Shown here one piece after another: positions 1-9,180 of a stretch of 64,000 bases of DNA. The translations under genes were made by a program, and so were the position numbers. How positions within the stretch are numbered: the stretch's first letter is position 1; every line of letters starts with the position of its first letter. The DNA comes from Dietzia natronolimnaea (GTDB taxonomy: Bacteria; Actinomycetota; Actinomycetes; Mycobacteriales; Mycobacteriaceae): assembly GCF_039525805.1 (NCBI RefSeq), contig NZ_BAAAHZ010000009.1. The stretch is one strand, 5' to 3'. The notes beneath the pieces are model-generated. The model searched no databases. It was not told the origin of the DNA and saw only the letters and a program-made list of their open reading frames with translations.

Positions 1-6
1 TTCACA

Positions 7-47
7 CGAGAGCCCCCGGATCGCATCACGCGACCCGGGGGCTCTCG
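7..47 (-). terminator. Strong hairpin terminator after malQ
   Basis: Two 17-base arms (7-23 and 31-47) pair with one mismatch around the 7-base loop CATCACG. The hairpin directly abuts the malQ stop codon (48-50), so it should end malQ transcription. It may also serve a gene reading in from the left, outside the window. There is no long T-tract, which is usual in this GC-rich group. Confidence 0.75.
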
Positions 48-2213
48 TCATACCACCCCACCTTCACCGGCCACCGCGCCCCACACCCGCCCCGCAAGGC
101 CGGAGTCACGTAGTCCCTTCACGGAGACCACCGCACCCCGGCTGTCGGTGAGCGGGACACGCCAGTTCGGGTACTCCTCGGACGTCCCCGGCATGTTGAC
201 CGGCCGGCGATCTCCAGCCAGGTCGGCGACGGACACGGCGTACAGGAGAGAGGGCGCCGCGGACAGGAAGGCGTGGAGCGCCACCACCAGGTCTTCCGGG
301 CTGTCGCCCTCGAGGAGACCGCGCTGCCTGACCGCCTCGGTGTAGGAACGGATCTCGGCCGCGGCGTCGAGGCGCTCCTGCTCCGCATCGCCCGTCAGCT
401 GGCCCAGCTCCTCGCGGACGTCCACGTGGACGAGATCGACATAACCGGCGGTCGGGGGGAGGTCGTGGGTCGTCACCGAGGCCATGCACAGTTGCCGGTA
501 GTCCTCCGGAGGCGTCGGCCGGCCATCCTCCTGCTCGAACCACATCACCGAGGTTCCCATGACTCCTCGCTCGGACAGTTCCTCCCGAACCCCCGGTGCG
601 ACGGTCCCCAGGTCCTCTCCCACGACCACGGCTCCGGCACGTGACGCCTCCAGAGCGAGGACCCCGATCATCGCCTCGTGGTCGTAGCGCACATAGGTTC
701 CCTCGGTGGGCGCGAGTCCCGACGGTATCCACCAGAGTCGGAAGAGCCCGAGGATGTGGTCGATCCGGATCCCTCCCGAGTCCCGCAGCGCAGCGCGCAC
801 GATGTCCCGGAACGGTCGGTAGCCCTCCTCGGCGAGCGCGTCTGGTCGCAGCGGGGGTTGAGACCAGTCCTGGCCCAGCTGGTTGTAAGCGTCCGGCGGC
901 GCGCCCACTGTGACCCCGCGTGCCAGTGAGCGGTGGAGGGCCCAGGCGTCGGCGCCGGTGGGATGAACCCCGACGGCGAGGTCGTGCAGGATGCCCAGAC
1001 GCATCCCCGCCGACAGGGCCGCCCTCTGCGCCCCTGCACGCTGTTGAGCGACCTGCCACTGCAACCACTGGTGGAAACGGACCTCCTCCGCGTGGTCGTG
1101 CGCGTAGCGCGCCACCGCGTCGGAGTCCGGATCCCGGAGATCCTCGGGCCACCGCGACCAGTCCGGGCCCGCCTCGGCCGCCAGCGCGCACCACGTGGCG
1201 AAGCGATGGAGACCGGGTTCCTGTTCGACGACGAAGGCGTCGAACTCCCGTGCCCGATCATCCGACAGGGGAGCCGAGAACACCATCCGCAGCGCATCGA
1301 GCTTGGCACTCCAGGAGGAGTCGCGGTCGATGGTGTCCCGGGAGTTGTGCGGGTGCTGTGACCGCGCGAGATCATCGATTCTCCGCCTGTCCTCATCCGG
1401 CAGGGCGGTGTACTCCGGAATCTGCTCGGGACGGAGATACAGAGGCGAGGCGAACCTACGCGTGGTGGGTAGGTACGGGGACGGCTCCACCGGCGGGAAC
1501 GGCTCCCCGGCGTGCATCGGGTTGACCAGGACGAAGTCGGCTCCGAGGTCCCGGCCCGCCCAGCCGGCGAGGTCGGCCAGATCGGCCAGGTCCCCGACCC
1601 CCCACGATTGCTCGGACCGGACCTGGTAGATCTGCGCGGCCAGACCGGCCGCGCGGCGTCGCGTGAGGTCCGCGGGAACCGGTATCGATTGCGGGGCCAC
1701 CAGCAGGGTGGACTCGACCGTCCGGGATCCGGGAGCTGACGGGTCGGAGACCACGGCGACGAGCCGATGCCATCCGAGGGGGAGGGAGGCGGGGAGGTCG
1801 AGTTCGACGCGGTCGACGAGCACGCCGTCGACCTCCATCGACTCGGCAGGGGTGTCGGGGAGCTCCACATCGAGCGGTGCGGCCGAGTCCTCGAGATGGG
1901 CCGACAGCGTCACCGTGGCACCGCGTGGGACATGAACCGCGCACCTGGCGCTCGCCCCCCGCCTCGCCACTATCGTCGGTGGGAGCACCCGCCGCCACGG
2001 CCGCAGACGATTCTCCTCGAGGGCCTCACGGGCCGTGGTGCCGCTCTCGTCGTCGTCATCGCCGGCCCGGACGCCCATCGCGGCCAGAACCGCGCGCAGG
2101 GTCCGGGCGGTGATGTCCTGTCGGACTCCGCGCGCATCGGTGTAGCTCGTGGCGACCCCACACCTCTCGGCGAGCTCGACCAGGGCGGGGGGTACGGCGT
2201 CGGTCACGGTCAC
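48..2213 (-). CDS. malQ: 4-alpha-glucanotransferase (amylomaltase, GH77)
   Basis: MalQ transfers alpha-1,4-glucan segments between maltodextrins in the cytoplasm. The 721-residue protein has the long actinobacterial layout: an N-terminal extension of about 200 residues, then the GH77 barrel. The three catalytic acids are visible: Asp in GIRIDHILG (near residue 485, nucleophile), Glu in VVGEDLGT (near 532, acid/base) and Asp in THDLPPT (near 582). The open frame runs 51 codons further upstream. I chose the GTG at 2213 because GAGGA lies just before it and the protein then begins at the conserved VTDAVPPALVELAERCG region. The gene is divergent from fadA across 190 bp. Identification is firm; the exact start is likely. 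Confidence 0.95.
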   Translation of the reverse strand: MTVTDAVPPALVELAERCGVATSYTDARGVRQDITARTLRAVLAAMGVRAGDDDDESGTTAREALEENRLRPWRRVLPPTIVARRGASARCAVHVPRGATVTLSAHLEDSAAPLDVELPDTPAESMEVDGVLVDRVELDLPASLPLGWHRLVAVVSDPSAPGSRTVESTLLVAPQSIPVPADLTRRRAAGLAAQIYQVRSEQSWGVGDLADLADLAGWAGRDLGADFVLVNPMHAGEPFPPVEPSPYLPTTRRFASPLYLRPEQIPEYTALPDEDRRRIDDLARSQHPHNSRDTIDRDSSWSAKLDALRMVFSAPLSDDRAREFDAFVVEQEPGLHRFATWCALAAEAGPDWSRWPEDLRDPDSDAVARYAHDHAEEVRFHQWLQWQVAQQRAGAQRAALSAGMRLGILHDLAVGVHPTGADAWALHRSLARGVTVGAPPDAYNQLGQDWSQPPLRPDALAEEGYRPFRDIVRAALRDSGGIRIDHILGLFRLWWIPSGLAPTEGTYVRYDHEAMIGVLALEASRAGAVVVGEDLGTVAPGVREELSERGVMGTSVMWFEQEDGRPTPPEDYRQLCMASVTTHDLPPTAGYVDLVHVDVREELGQLTGDAEQERLDAAAEIRSYTEAVRQRGLLEGDSPEDLVVALHAFLSAAPSLLYAVSVADLAGDRRPVNMPGTSEEYPNWRVPLTDSRGAVVSVKGLRDSGLAGRVWGAVAGEGGVV

Positions 2214-2403
2214 GGGGGTCCTCGCGTCGGGTCGGGCGGCGCCCCTGCCGGGACGCCGCGGACAGTCACGGTCCACTGTGCCATCGGAGCGCGCGGGGTG
2301 CGGGTCGACAAAAACGGACCGCACTCCGCGCGCGGTGGGTGGACAACGTAACCTGAGTTCGAACACGTATCAGTTCCGCCCAGAGAAAGGCCGTGGACAA
2401 CCC

Positions 2404-3615
2404 ATGACCGAGGCATTCATCTACGACGCCATCCGGACTCCGCGAGGCAAGGGCAAGCCTGGCGGCGCTCTGCACGGGGTCAAGCCGATCGACCTGGTCG
2501 TCGGTCTCATCGAAGAAATGCGGCGTCGGTTCCCCGACCTCGACGAGAACCGGATCTCGGACATCATCTACGGAATCGTCACCCCCCTGGGTGACCAGGG
2601 CATGGATCTGCCGCGCATCGCCGCGCTGGCCGCCAAGATGCCCGACACCGTGGCCGGCGTGCAGATCAACCGCTTCTGCGCATCCGGCCTGACCACGATC
2701 AACATGGCCGCCCAGAAGATCCGCTCCGGATGGGACGAGGTCGTCCTCGCCGGCGGCGTCGAGTCCATGTCGCGTGTCCCGATGGGCACCGACGGCGGGG
2801 CCTGGGCCCTGGACCCGGCCACCAACTACGACACGTACTTCTCCCCGCAGGGGATCGGTGCCGACCTCATCGCCACCCTCGAGGGCTTCACCCGCGAGGA
2901 CGTGGACCGCTACGCCGAGCGCTCGCAGCGGCTCGCCGCCCAGGCGTGGGAGGAGGGCCGGTTCGCCAAGTCGGTCGTCCCGGTCAAGGACATCAACGGC
3001 GTCACCATTCTCGACCACGACGAGCACATGCGTCCGGGCACCACCGTCGAGAAGCTGGCCGGCCTCACGCCGTCGTTCGCCATGGTCGGCGACATGGGTG
3101 GCTTCGACGCCGTCGCGCTGCAGAAGTACCACTGGGTCGAGGAGATCAACCACGTCCACCACGGTGGCAACTCGTCCGGCATCGTCGACGGCGCCGCGCT
3201 CGTGGTGGTCGGTTCGGAGAAGGCCGGCAAGGAGATGAACATGACGCCGCGCGCCCGTGTCGTGGCCGCGGCCACCTCCGGCGCCGACACCACCATCATG
3301 CTCACCGGCCCGACCCCGGCAGCGAAGAAGGCTCTCGAGATCGCCGGCCTCACCCCTGACGACATTGATCTCTGGGAGCTCAACGAGGCCTTCGCCTCCG
3401 TCGTCCTGCGGTTCCAGAAGGACATGAACATCCCCGACGAGAAGCTCAACGTCAACGGCGGAGCGATCGCCATGGGCCACCCCCTCGGTGCGACCGGCGC
3501 CATGATCACCGGCACCGTGCTCGACGAGCTCGAGCGGACCGGCGGCAAGCGCGCCCTCATCACGCTCTGCGTGGGCGGCGGCATGGGAGTCGCCACCATC
3601 ATCGAGCGCGTCTGA
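2404..3615 (+). CDS. fadA: Acetyl-CoA C-acyltransferase (3-ketoacyl-CoA thiolase)
   Basis: This thiolase performs the last step of fatty-acid beta-oxidation, cleaving 3-ketoacyl-CoA with CoA to acetyl-CoA. The 403-residue protein is of normal family length. The thiolase signatures are intact: nucleophile Cys in NRFCASGLTT, His in GHPLGATGA and the second catalytic Cys in CVGGGMG near the C-terminus. The ATG at 2404 gives the expected MTEAFIYDAIRTPRGKG start; the open frame extends upstream to 2149, but that stretch is antisense to malQ. fadB begins 41 bp downstream, so the two form the trifunctional beta-oxidation unit, in the order of M. tuberculosis Rv0859-Rv0860. Confidence 0.96.
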   Translation: MTEAFIYDAIRTPRGKGKPGGALHGVKPIDLVVGLIEEMRRRFPDLDENRISDIIYGIVTPLGDQGMDLPRIAALAAKMPDTVAGVQINRFCASGLTTINMAAQKIRSGWDEVVLAGGVESMSRVPMGTDGGAWALDPATNYDTYFSPQGIGADLIATLEGFTREDVDRYAERSQRLAAQAWEEGRFAKSVVPVKDINGVTILDHDEHMRPGTTVEKLAGLTPSFAMVGDMGGFDAVALQKYHWVEEINHVHHGGNSSGIVDGAALVVVGSEKAGKEMNMTPRARVVAAATSGADTTIMLTGPTPAAKKALEIAGLTPDDIDLWELNEAFASVVLRFQKDMNIPDEKLNVNGGAIAMGHPLGATGAMITGTVLDELERTGGKRALITLCVGGGMGVATIIERV

Positions 3616-3656
3616 TCCGCACCACCGACACCACAGCCTTGAGGAGTAGAGAACCA

Positions 3657-5846
3657 GTGAGCGAAAACATGTTCCGGTGGGAGCAGGACGGCGACGGCAT
3701 CGTCACCCTCACCATGGATGACCCCGACCACGGCGCGAACACCATGAACGCCCGTTTCATCGACGACTTCTCGGAGACCGTCGGCCGCATCGAGGCCGAG
3801 AAGGACTCCATCAAGGGCGTCGTCCTGACCTCCGCCAAGAAGAGCTTCTTCGGTGGCGGCGACCTCAAGTCCATGATCACGGCGGGCCCCGAGGACGCCG
3901 AGCAGCTGTTCGAGCGGTCCATGGAGATCAAGGGCCGGATGCGCGCCCTCGAGACCCTCGGGGTCCCGGTCGTGGCCGCCATCAACGGTGCGGCCCTGGG
4001 TGGCGGCCTCGAGCTCGCGCTCGCGTGCCACCACCGCGTCATGGCCGACGCCCGCGGCGCCAAGGTCGGCCTGCCCGAGGTCACCCTCGGTCTGCTGCCG
4101 GGTGGCGGCGGGATCGTCCGGACCGTCCGCATGTTCGGCCTGGCCCAGGCCGTGCCCAACATCCTCATGTCCGGTCGGTCCTTCGCGCCGGCCAAGGCGC
4201 TCGAGGCCGGCCTCGTCGACGAGGTCGTGGCCCCCGAGCAGTTGATCGACGCCGCCAAGGCGTGGATCGGCACCGAGCCCGAGGCCACCCAGCCGTGGGA
4301 CCGCAAGGGGTGGAAGCTCCCCGGCGGCACGATCAAGGACCCCGCACTGGCCGGCGTCCTGCCGTCCTTCCCCGCGAACATGCGCAAGCAGACCAAGGGC
4401 GCGCCCTCCCCGGCGCCGCGTGCCATCATGGCCGCGGCCGTCGAGGGCTCGCAGGTGGACTTCGCCACCGCGGAGAAGATCGAGGCGCGCTATTTCGTCT
4501 CGCTGGTGACCGGTGTCGTGGCCAAGAACATGATCCAGGCCTTCTTCTTCGACATGCAGCACTGCTCCTCGGGGGGAGCGCGGCCCAAGGCCGCCGACGG
4601 TTCGGAGATCCCCCGGACGCAGTTCACCAAGGTCGGAGTCCTGGGAGCCGGCATGATGGGCGCGGGCATCGCCTACGTCTGCGCCAAGGCCGGCATCGAG
4701 GTCGTGCTCAAGGATGTCGAGCAGGCCTCCGCCGACAAGGGCAAGGCGTACTCCGAGAGCATCGAGGCCAAGGCGCTCGAGCGTGGGCGCACCACCCAGG
4801 AGAAGTCCGACGCACTGCTCGCCCGCATCACACCCACGACGGACCCGCAGGCCCTCGCCGGCTGCGACCTCGTGATCGAGGCCGTCTTCGAGTCCCCGGA
4901 CCTGAAGCGGAAGGTCTTCCAGGAGATCGAGGACATCGTCGCCCCCGACGCGTTGCTCGGTTCCAACACCTCCACCCTGCCCATCACCGACCTCGCGACC
5001 GGCGTCAAGCGGCCCGAGGACTTCATCGGCCTGCACTTCTTCTCCCCGGTCGACAAGATGCAGCTCGTGGAGATCATCTCGGGCGAGAAGACCACGCCCG
5101 AGACGCTGGCCAAGGCGATCGACCTCACCCTGCAGATCCGCAAGATCCCGATCGTGGTCAACGACTCCCGTGGCTTCTACACCTCGCGTGTGATCGGCAC
5201 GTTCGTCAACGAGGCCATCGGGATGCTGGCCGAGGGCATCGAACCCTCGACCATCGAGCAGGCCGGTCGCATCGCCGGATACCCGGCGGCGCCGCTGCAG
5301 TTGTCCGACGAGCTGAACCTCAACCTGATGGTCAAGATCCGTCAGGCCACCCGCGAGGCGGCGGAGGCCGCCGGGCAGGAGTTCGTGCCCGACGCGGTCG
5401 ACCGGGTGATCCTCAAGATGGTCGAGGAGCTCGAGCGTTCCGGCCGTGCCGCCGGCGCAGGCTTCCACGAGTACGCCGACGGTAAGCGCGCCGGCCTCTG
5501 GCCGGGCCTGCGGGAGGCGTTCGGCACCTCCCCGGAGAACGCGCCCCCGCTGCAGGACCTGGTGGACCGCATGCTGTTCGCCGAGGTGCTCGAGACGCAG
5601 AAGTGTGTGGACGAGGGCGTGATCGTCGACGACGCCGACGCCAACATCGGGTCCATCATCGGCATCGGGTTCCCGGCGTGGACGGGCGGGACCCGCCAGT
5701 ACGCCAAGAACTACGCCGCACCCGGCGAGCACGTCGCCTCGGGCTACAAGGGTTTCGTCGCCCGCGCCGAGGAACTGGCCGCGAAGTACGGCGAGCGCTT
5801 CGCGCCCACCGAGTCGTTGAAGAAGGCGGCTGCCGAGCAGAACTGA
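3657..5846 (+). CDS. fadB: Fatty-acid oxidation multienzyme: enoyl-CoA hydratase / 3-hydroxyacyl-CoA dehydrogenase
   Basis: This 729-residue protein carries the alpha-subunit activities of the beta-oxidation complex and partners with FadA. The N-terminal crotonase domain (about 1-300) keeps both catalytic glutamates, in ALGGGLELAL and GLPEVTLGL. The dehydrogenase part begins with the Rossmann motif VGVLGAGMMGAGIAY (about residue 325) and contains the HAD signature GLHFFSPVDKMQLVEI. I chose the GTG at 3657 because GAGGAG precedes it with 10-base spacing; the open frame extends six codons upstream. It probably forms an operon with fadA and ends at a strong terminator (5886-5923). Confidence 0.96.
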   Translation: MSENMFRWEQDGDGIVTLTMDDPDHGANTMNARFIDDFSETVGRIEAEKDSIKGVVLTSAKKSFFGGGDLKSMITAGPEDAEQLFERSMEIKGRMRALETLGVPVVAAINGAALGGGLELALACHHRVMADARGAKVGLPEVTLGLLPGGGGIVRTVRMFGLAQAVPNILMSGRSFAPAKALEAGLVDEVVAPEQLIDAAKAWIGTEPEATQPWDRKGWKLPGGTIKDPALAGVLPSFPANMRKQTKGAPSPAPRAIMAAAVEGSQVDFATAEKIEARYFVSLVTGVVAKNMIQAFFFDMQHCSSGGARPKAADGSEIPRTQFTKVGVLGAGMMGAGIAYVCAKAGIEVVLKDVEQASADKGKAYSESIEAKALERGRTTQEKSDALLARITPTTDPQALAGCDLVIEAVFESPDLKRKVFQEIEDIVAPDALLGSNTSTLPITDLATGVKRPEDFIGLHFFSPVDKMQLVEIISGEKTTPETLAKAIDLTLQIRKIPIVVNDSRGFYTSRVIGTFVNEAIGMLAEGIEPSTIEQAGRIAGYPAAPLQLSDELNLNLMVKIRQATREAAEAAGQEFVPDAVDRVILKMVEELERSGRAAGAGFHEYADGKRAGLWPGLREAFGTSPENAPPLQDLVDRMLFAEVLETQKCVDEGVIVDDADANIGSIIGIGFPAWTGGTRQYAKNYAAPGEHVASGYKGFVARAEELAAKYGERFAPTESLKKAAAEQN

Positions 5847-5885
5847 ACAGGCCACCGGCCGATCGGTCCGCTCGACACGCGGTAG

Positions 5886-5923
5886 AGGCGGCCGCCCCCG
5901 GGAACCCCCGGGGGCGGCCGCCT
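5886..5923 (+). terminator. Terminator of fadA-fadB
   Basis: A perfect 17-bp stem (5886-5902 with 5907-5923) with a four-base loop is followed by TTTCG. It lies 40 bp after the fadB stop codon and separates the fatty-acid operon from the iron-controlled haem operon. Confidence 0.9.
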
Positions 5924-6037
5924 TTCGTCGTTCCGTCGCGAACGTAGGCACGGTCTTAGAGTTCTCAGTCCCGGATGGGCGAGGTTCTGGGGATCGGAGT
6001 CGAGCGCGGAAATCGCCGTACGCTGCGAATACCGTGT

Positions 6038-6056
6038 TTAGGTAAGCCTGCCCATG
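6038..6056 (+). promoter_or_regulatory. Iron box 1, DtxR/IdeR-like operator of the haem operon
   Basis: TTAGGTAAGCCTGCCCATG resembles the DtxR/IdeR consensus TTAGGTTAGSCTAACCTAA, strongest in its left half. It sits 43 bp upstream of the hmuT start and beside a second box, the arrangement expected for iron-dependent repression. The core TTAGGTA-GCCT recurs upstream of hmuO (14148-14161). Confidence 0.75.
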
Positions 6057-6057
6057 C

Positions 6058-6076
6058 AAAGGTTAGGCTCGCCTTG
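6058..6076 (+). promoter_or_regulatory. Iron box 2, DtxR/IdeR-like operator of the haem operon
   Basis: AAAGGTTAGGCTCGCCTTG contains the AGGTTAGGCT core of the DtxR/IdeR consensus, with a degenerate right half. It follows box 1 with one base between, consistent with two repressor dimers binding side by side. It ends 22 bp before the hmuT start codon. Confidence 0.7.
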
Positions 6077-6098
6077 GTTGAGGTGCTATGGTTGCCGC

Positions 6099-7199
6099 AT
6101 GTTCAGACAGCGCTCAGGCTCGCTCCCGCTGGCCGTCGCCGCCATCCTGGCTCTCACGCTGACCTCGTGCGGGGTCGCGACCGGGCTCGGCGGCGACCCC
6201 GAGACGATCTCCGGGATCCCGCTGGCGTCGGAGGTCTCGGCGACCGCGGACCCGCGATCCTTCGCCGGCGAACTCTCGCTGGAGTTGGTCGACGACCCGG
6301 TCGACCCCGTCACGACCGACCCGGTTCCGCAGCTGCCGGCCGTGGTCACGGACAACCAGGGAACCGTCGTCGAGGTCGCGGATGTCTCCCGGATCCTGCC
6401 CCTGGACGTCTACGGGACGCTCTCCCGCATCGTCTTCGAACTCGGGCTGGGGGACAACGTGATCGGCCGCGACATCTCGTCGGCCTTCCCCGAGATCTCC
6501 GATCGGCCCCTGGTGACGCAGGACGGGCATCAGCTCAACGCCGAGGCCATCCTCGCGCTCGACCCCAGTGTGATCATCACGGACACCTCGCTCGGTCCGT
6601 GGGACGTGATCCTGCAGCTCCGTGACGCAGGGATCCCCGTCGTCGTCGTCGACTCCCACCGGTCCCCGGACAACGTCGAGGCACTGACCCACTCCGTCGC
6701 CGACGGGCTCGGCGTGCCCGAACTGGGGCGCGAACTGGGGGAGCGGACCCGCGCGAAGATCGTGGAGACCGAGGAGTCGATCGCCTCGATCGTGCCGGGG
6801 TCCGAGACCGCGCGGCTACGCACGGTCTTCCTCTACGCCCGTGGATCCGCCGGCGTCTACTACATGTTCGGCCAGGACAGTGGCGCGGACGAGTTGATCA
6901 CCGCGGCCGGCGGATACGACGTGTCGACCGAGGTCGGGTGGAAGGGCGCCAAGCCGGCGAACGACGAGGGGCTCATCGCGGCTCAGCCGGACGTCATCGT
7001 CATGATGAGCAAGGGGCTCGAGTCCGTCGGTGGCGTCGACGGCCTTCTCGAGAAGTTCCCGGCCCTGGCCCAGACGCCGGCCGGCGCGAACCAGCGGGTC
7101 GTCGCGATGAACGACGACCTCGTGCTGTCGTTCGGCACCAGGACCCCCGCCGTGCTCAACGCGCTGGCGGTGGCCCTCTACGCCCCCGACGCACTGTGA
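6099..7199 (+). CDS. hmuT: Haem ABC transporter substrate-binding lipoprotein
   Basis: HmuT captures haem outside the membrane and delivers it to HmuUV. The 366-residue protein starts with a lipoprotein signal (hydrophobic stretch, then lipobox LTSC, Cys24), so it should be lipid-anchored. The remainder is a class III periplasmic-binding fold, with PLDVYGTLSR near residue 100. His144 (QDGHQLN) and Tyr254/Tyr255 (GVYYMFG) are candidate axial haem ligands by analogy with corynebacterial HmuT (inference). The ATG at 6099 puts the signal peptide at the N-terminus; an in-frame ATG at 6054 lies within the iron-box region. First gene of an iron-controlled operon. Confidence 0.92.
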   Translation: MFRQRSGSLPLAVAAILALTLTSCGVATGLGGDPETISGIPLASEVSATADPRSFAGELSLELVDDPVDPVTTDPVPQLPAVVTDNQGTVVEVADVSRILPLDVYGTLSRIVFELGLGDNVIGRDISSAFPEISDRPLVTQDGHQLNAEAILALDPSVIITDTSLGPWDVILQLRDAGIPVVVVDSHRSPDNVEALTHSVADGLGVPELGRELGERTRAKIVETEESIASIVPGSETARLRTVFLYARGSAGVYYMFGQDSGADELITAAGGYDVSTEVGWKGAKPANDEGLIAAQPDVIVMMSKGLESVGGVDGLLEKFPALAQTPAGANQRVVAMNDDLVLSFGTRTPAVLNALAVALYAPDAL

Positions 7200-8314
7200 C
7201 GCTCACAGCGGAGCGCCGCGAGCCGGCCGTGCAGCCCTCACCTGGTTCCCGACCCGCACGGACGGCCGGCGGGACCCACCGCATGCTGACCGGTGGCCTG
7301 CTGGTCGCCGGGCTGGCGGCTGCACTCGGTGTCCTGGCCGTGGTGGCCGCGGCCTCGGGGCAGCTGTCCATCCCGGCGCCGGAGGTCGCGTCCGGCTTCC
7401 TCCGCGGTCTCGGCATCGACCTGGGGCCCGCCGCGAGCCACCCCCGCGCCGACGCCACGCTGTGGAGCGTCCGCTTCCCGCGGGTGGCCATGGCGATGGT
7501 CGTGGGTGCGGCCCTCGCGGTGGCCGGGGCGCTCATGCAGGGCGCGTTCGGCAACCCGCTCGCCGAGCCCAGCGTGGTGGGGGTGTCCGCCGGGGCGGCC
7601 GTGGGCGCCGCGGCGGCGATCGTGTTCGGGCTGACCGCCTTCGGTGCCTGGACCAGCGTCGTCTGCGCTTTCGTCGCCGGCATCATCACCACCACCGCGG
7701 TGTACCTGTTCAGCCGGAGCAACGGCAGGACCGAGGTGGTCACGCTGGTCCTCACCGGCATCGCCGTGAACGCCGTCGCCGGAGCCGCGCTCGCGCTGCT
7801 CATGTTCCTCGGCGACACCCAGGCCCGCGAGGAGATCGTGTTCTGGCAACTGGGAAGCCTGAACGGCAGCCGGTGGGAGCACGTCCTGGTCGTGGCGCCT
7901 CTGGCGTTGCTCGGGCTGGTCCTGGCAGCGCGTCTGGCGCGACCTCTGGACCTGCTCGCGCTCGGAGAGCGCCCGGCCCGCCACCTGGGCGTCAACGTGG
8001 AGCGGTTGCGTGTCTTCTCGATCCTGCTGGTCGGCCTGCTCACGGCCGCTGCGGTGAGCTTCTGCGGCATCGTCGCGTTCGTCGGCCTGGTGGTGCCGCA
8101 CCTCGTCCGCATGATCGCCGGACCGGGCCACCGACTGCTGCTTCCGGCGTCGGCGCTGGGTGGTGCGGTGTGTCTGCTGGCGGCCGACCTGCTCGCCCGC
8201 ACCGCCGTGAACTACGCGGAGCTGCCACTGGGGATGGTGACGGCCGCCGTCGGCGGACCGTTCTTCTTCTGGCTCCTCCACCGCACCCGTCGCACCGCAG
8301 GAGGCTGGGGATGA
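7196..8314 (+). CDS. hmuU: Haem ABC transporter permease
   Basis: This is a FecCD/BtuC-type inner-membrane permease of about 372 residues that passes haem received from HmuT. Many hydrophobic segments follow a charged N-terminal leader. Family blocks are visible: LAEPSVVGVSAGAAVGAA, the GERPARHLGVN loop and CGIVAFVGLVVPHLVRM, which forms the coupling region to the ATPase. I chose the GTG at 7196 because it overlaps the hmuT stop codon (GTGA), typical of translational coupling; its ribosome site is weak, and an ATG at 7283 is an alternative. It overlaps hmuV by four bases. Confidence 0.93.
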   Translation: MTLTAERREPAVQPSPGSRPARTAGGTHRMLTGGLLVAGLAAALGVLAVVAAASGQLSIPAPEVASGFLRGLGIDLGPAASHPRADATLWSVRFPRVAMAMVVGAALAVAGALMQGAFGNPLAEPSVVGVSAGAAVGAAAAIVFGLTAFGAWTSVVCAFVAGIITTTAVYLFSRSNGRTEVVTLVLTGIAVNAVAGAALALLMFLGDTQAREEIVFWQLGSLNGSRWEHVLVVAPLALLGLVLAARLARPLDLLALGERPARHLGVNVERLRVFSILLVGLLTAAAVSFCGIVAFVGLVVPHLVRMIAGPGHRLLLPASALGGAVCLLAADLLARTAVNYAELPLGMVTAAVGGPFFFWLLHRTRRTAGGWG

Positions 8315-9180
8315 GCGTCACCGGGCCACGCGTGCCGGTGCTGTCCGCCGAACGCGTCACGGTACGAATCGGTGGCCGGACCCTGCTCGACGCGGTCGAC
8401 CTGGAGGTCTACGCAGGCGAGGTGCTGGCGCTGGTGGGCCCCAACGGTGCGGGCAAGTCCACGCTGCTCGGCGTGGTGGCGGGGGACACCGACCCGGACT
8501 CCGGCCGCACGGTGCTCGACGGCACCGATCTGCACCGGTGGCGTCTCGGCGACCTCGCCCGCCGCCGGGCCCTGCTCACCCAGGCCAACTCGGTCGCCTT
8601 CCCCTTCACCGTGCGGGAGATCGTCGCGATGGGGCGCGCCCCCTGGGCGGCGCTGCCCGAGGGGAACGACGACGAGGAGATCATCGAGGAGTCGTTGGCC
8701 GCCACCGACACCTCCTCGCTGCGGTCCCGGACCTTCCCGACCCTGTCCGGTGGAGAGAAGGCGCGCGCCTCACTGTCGAGGGCGCTCGCCCAGCGGGCCG
8801 GAGTGCTGCTCCTCGACGAACCCACCGCCGCGGTGGACCTGCGCCATCAGGAGATCGTCCTGGAGCTGGCCCGGACCGTGGCCGACGCCGGCGGGGCGGT
8901 GGTGGTGGTCCTGCACGACCTGGAGTTGGCCGCCGCGTGGTCCGACCGGCTCGTCATGATCTCCGAGGGTCGGATCCGTGCCGAGGGGCCACCCGACCGG
9001 GTCCTCACCGCCGAGCTGGTGGAAGAGGTCTATCAGCAGCCGGTTCTCGTCGACCGTCATCCCGTCACCGGGGACCTGTTGGTCACCCCGGATCGACGTC
9101 GATTCCGCACCGCCCGGACGCCGGCGGAGCCCGCGTTCCCGGCGACGCCCGGGTCGGCCCTCGTCAAGGAGTTCACGTGA
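8311..9180 (+). CDS. hmuV: Haem ABC transporter ATP-binding protein
   Basis: This is the 289-residue ATPase that powers haem import through HmuU. All ABC elements are present: Walker A GPNGAGKST (43-51), Q-loop LLTQANS, signature LSGGEKARASLSRAL, Walker B VLLLDEPTA and the switch His in VVLHDLE. The ATG at 8311 overlaps the hmuU stop and has GGAGG about eight bases upstream. The gene end overlaps the next start by four bases, so transporter and surface haem receptors are translated from one message. Confidence 0.95.
   Translation: MSVTGPRVPVLSAERVTVRIGGRTLLDAVDLEVYAGEVLALVGPNGAGKSTLLGVVAGDTDPDSGRTVLDGTDLHRWRLGDLARRRALLTQANSVAFPFTVREIVAMGRAPWAALPEGNDDEEIIEESLAATDTSSLRSRTFPTLSGGEKARASLSRALAQRAGVLLLDEPTAAVDLRHQEIVLELARTVADAGGAVVVVLHDLELAAAWSDRLVMISEGRIRAEGPPDRVLTAELVEEVYQQPVLVDRHPVTGDLLVTPDRRRFRTARTPAEPAFPATPGSALVKEFT

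Noticed and set aside
2910..6059. 1049-codon minus-strand open frame opposite fadA-fadB
   Set aside because: It is antisense to two well-supported enzymes, shows no family motif and crosses the terminator and iron boxes. Shadow frame.
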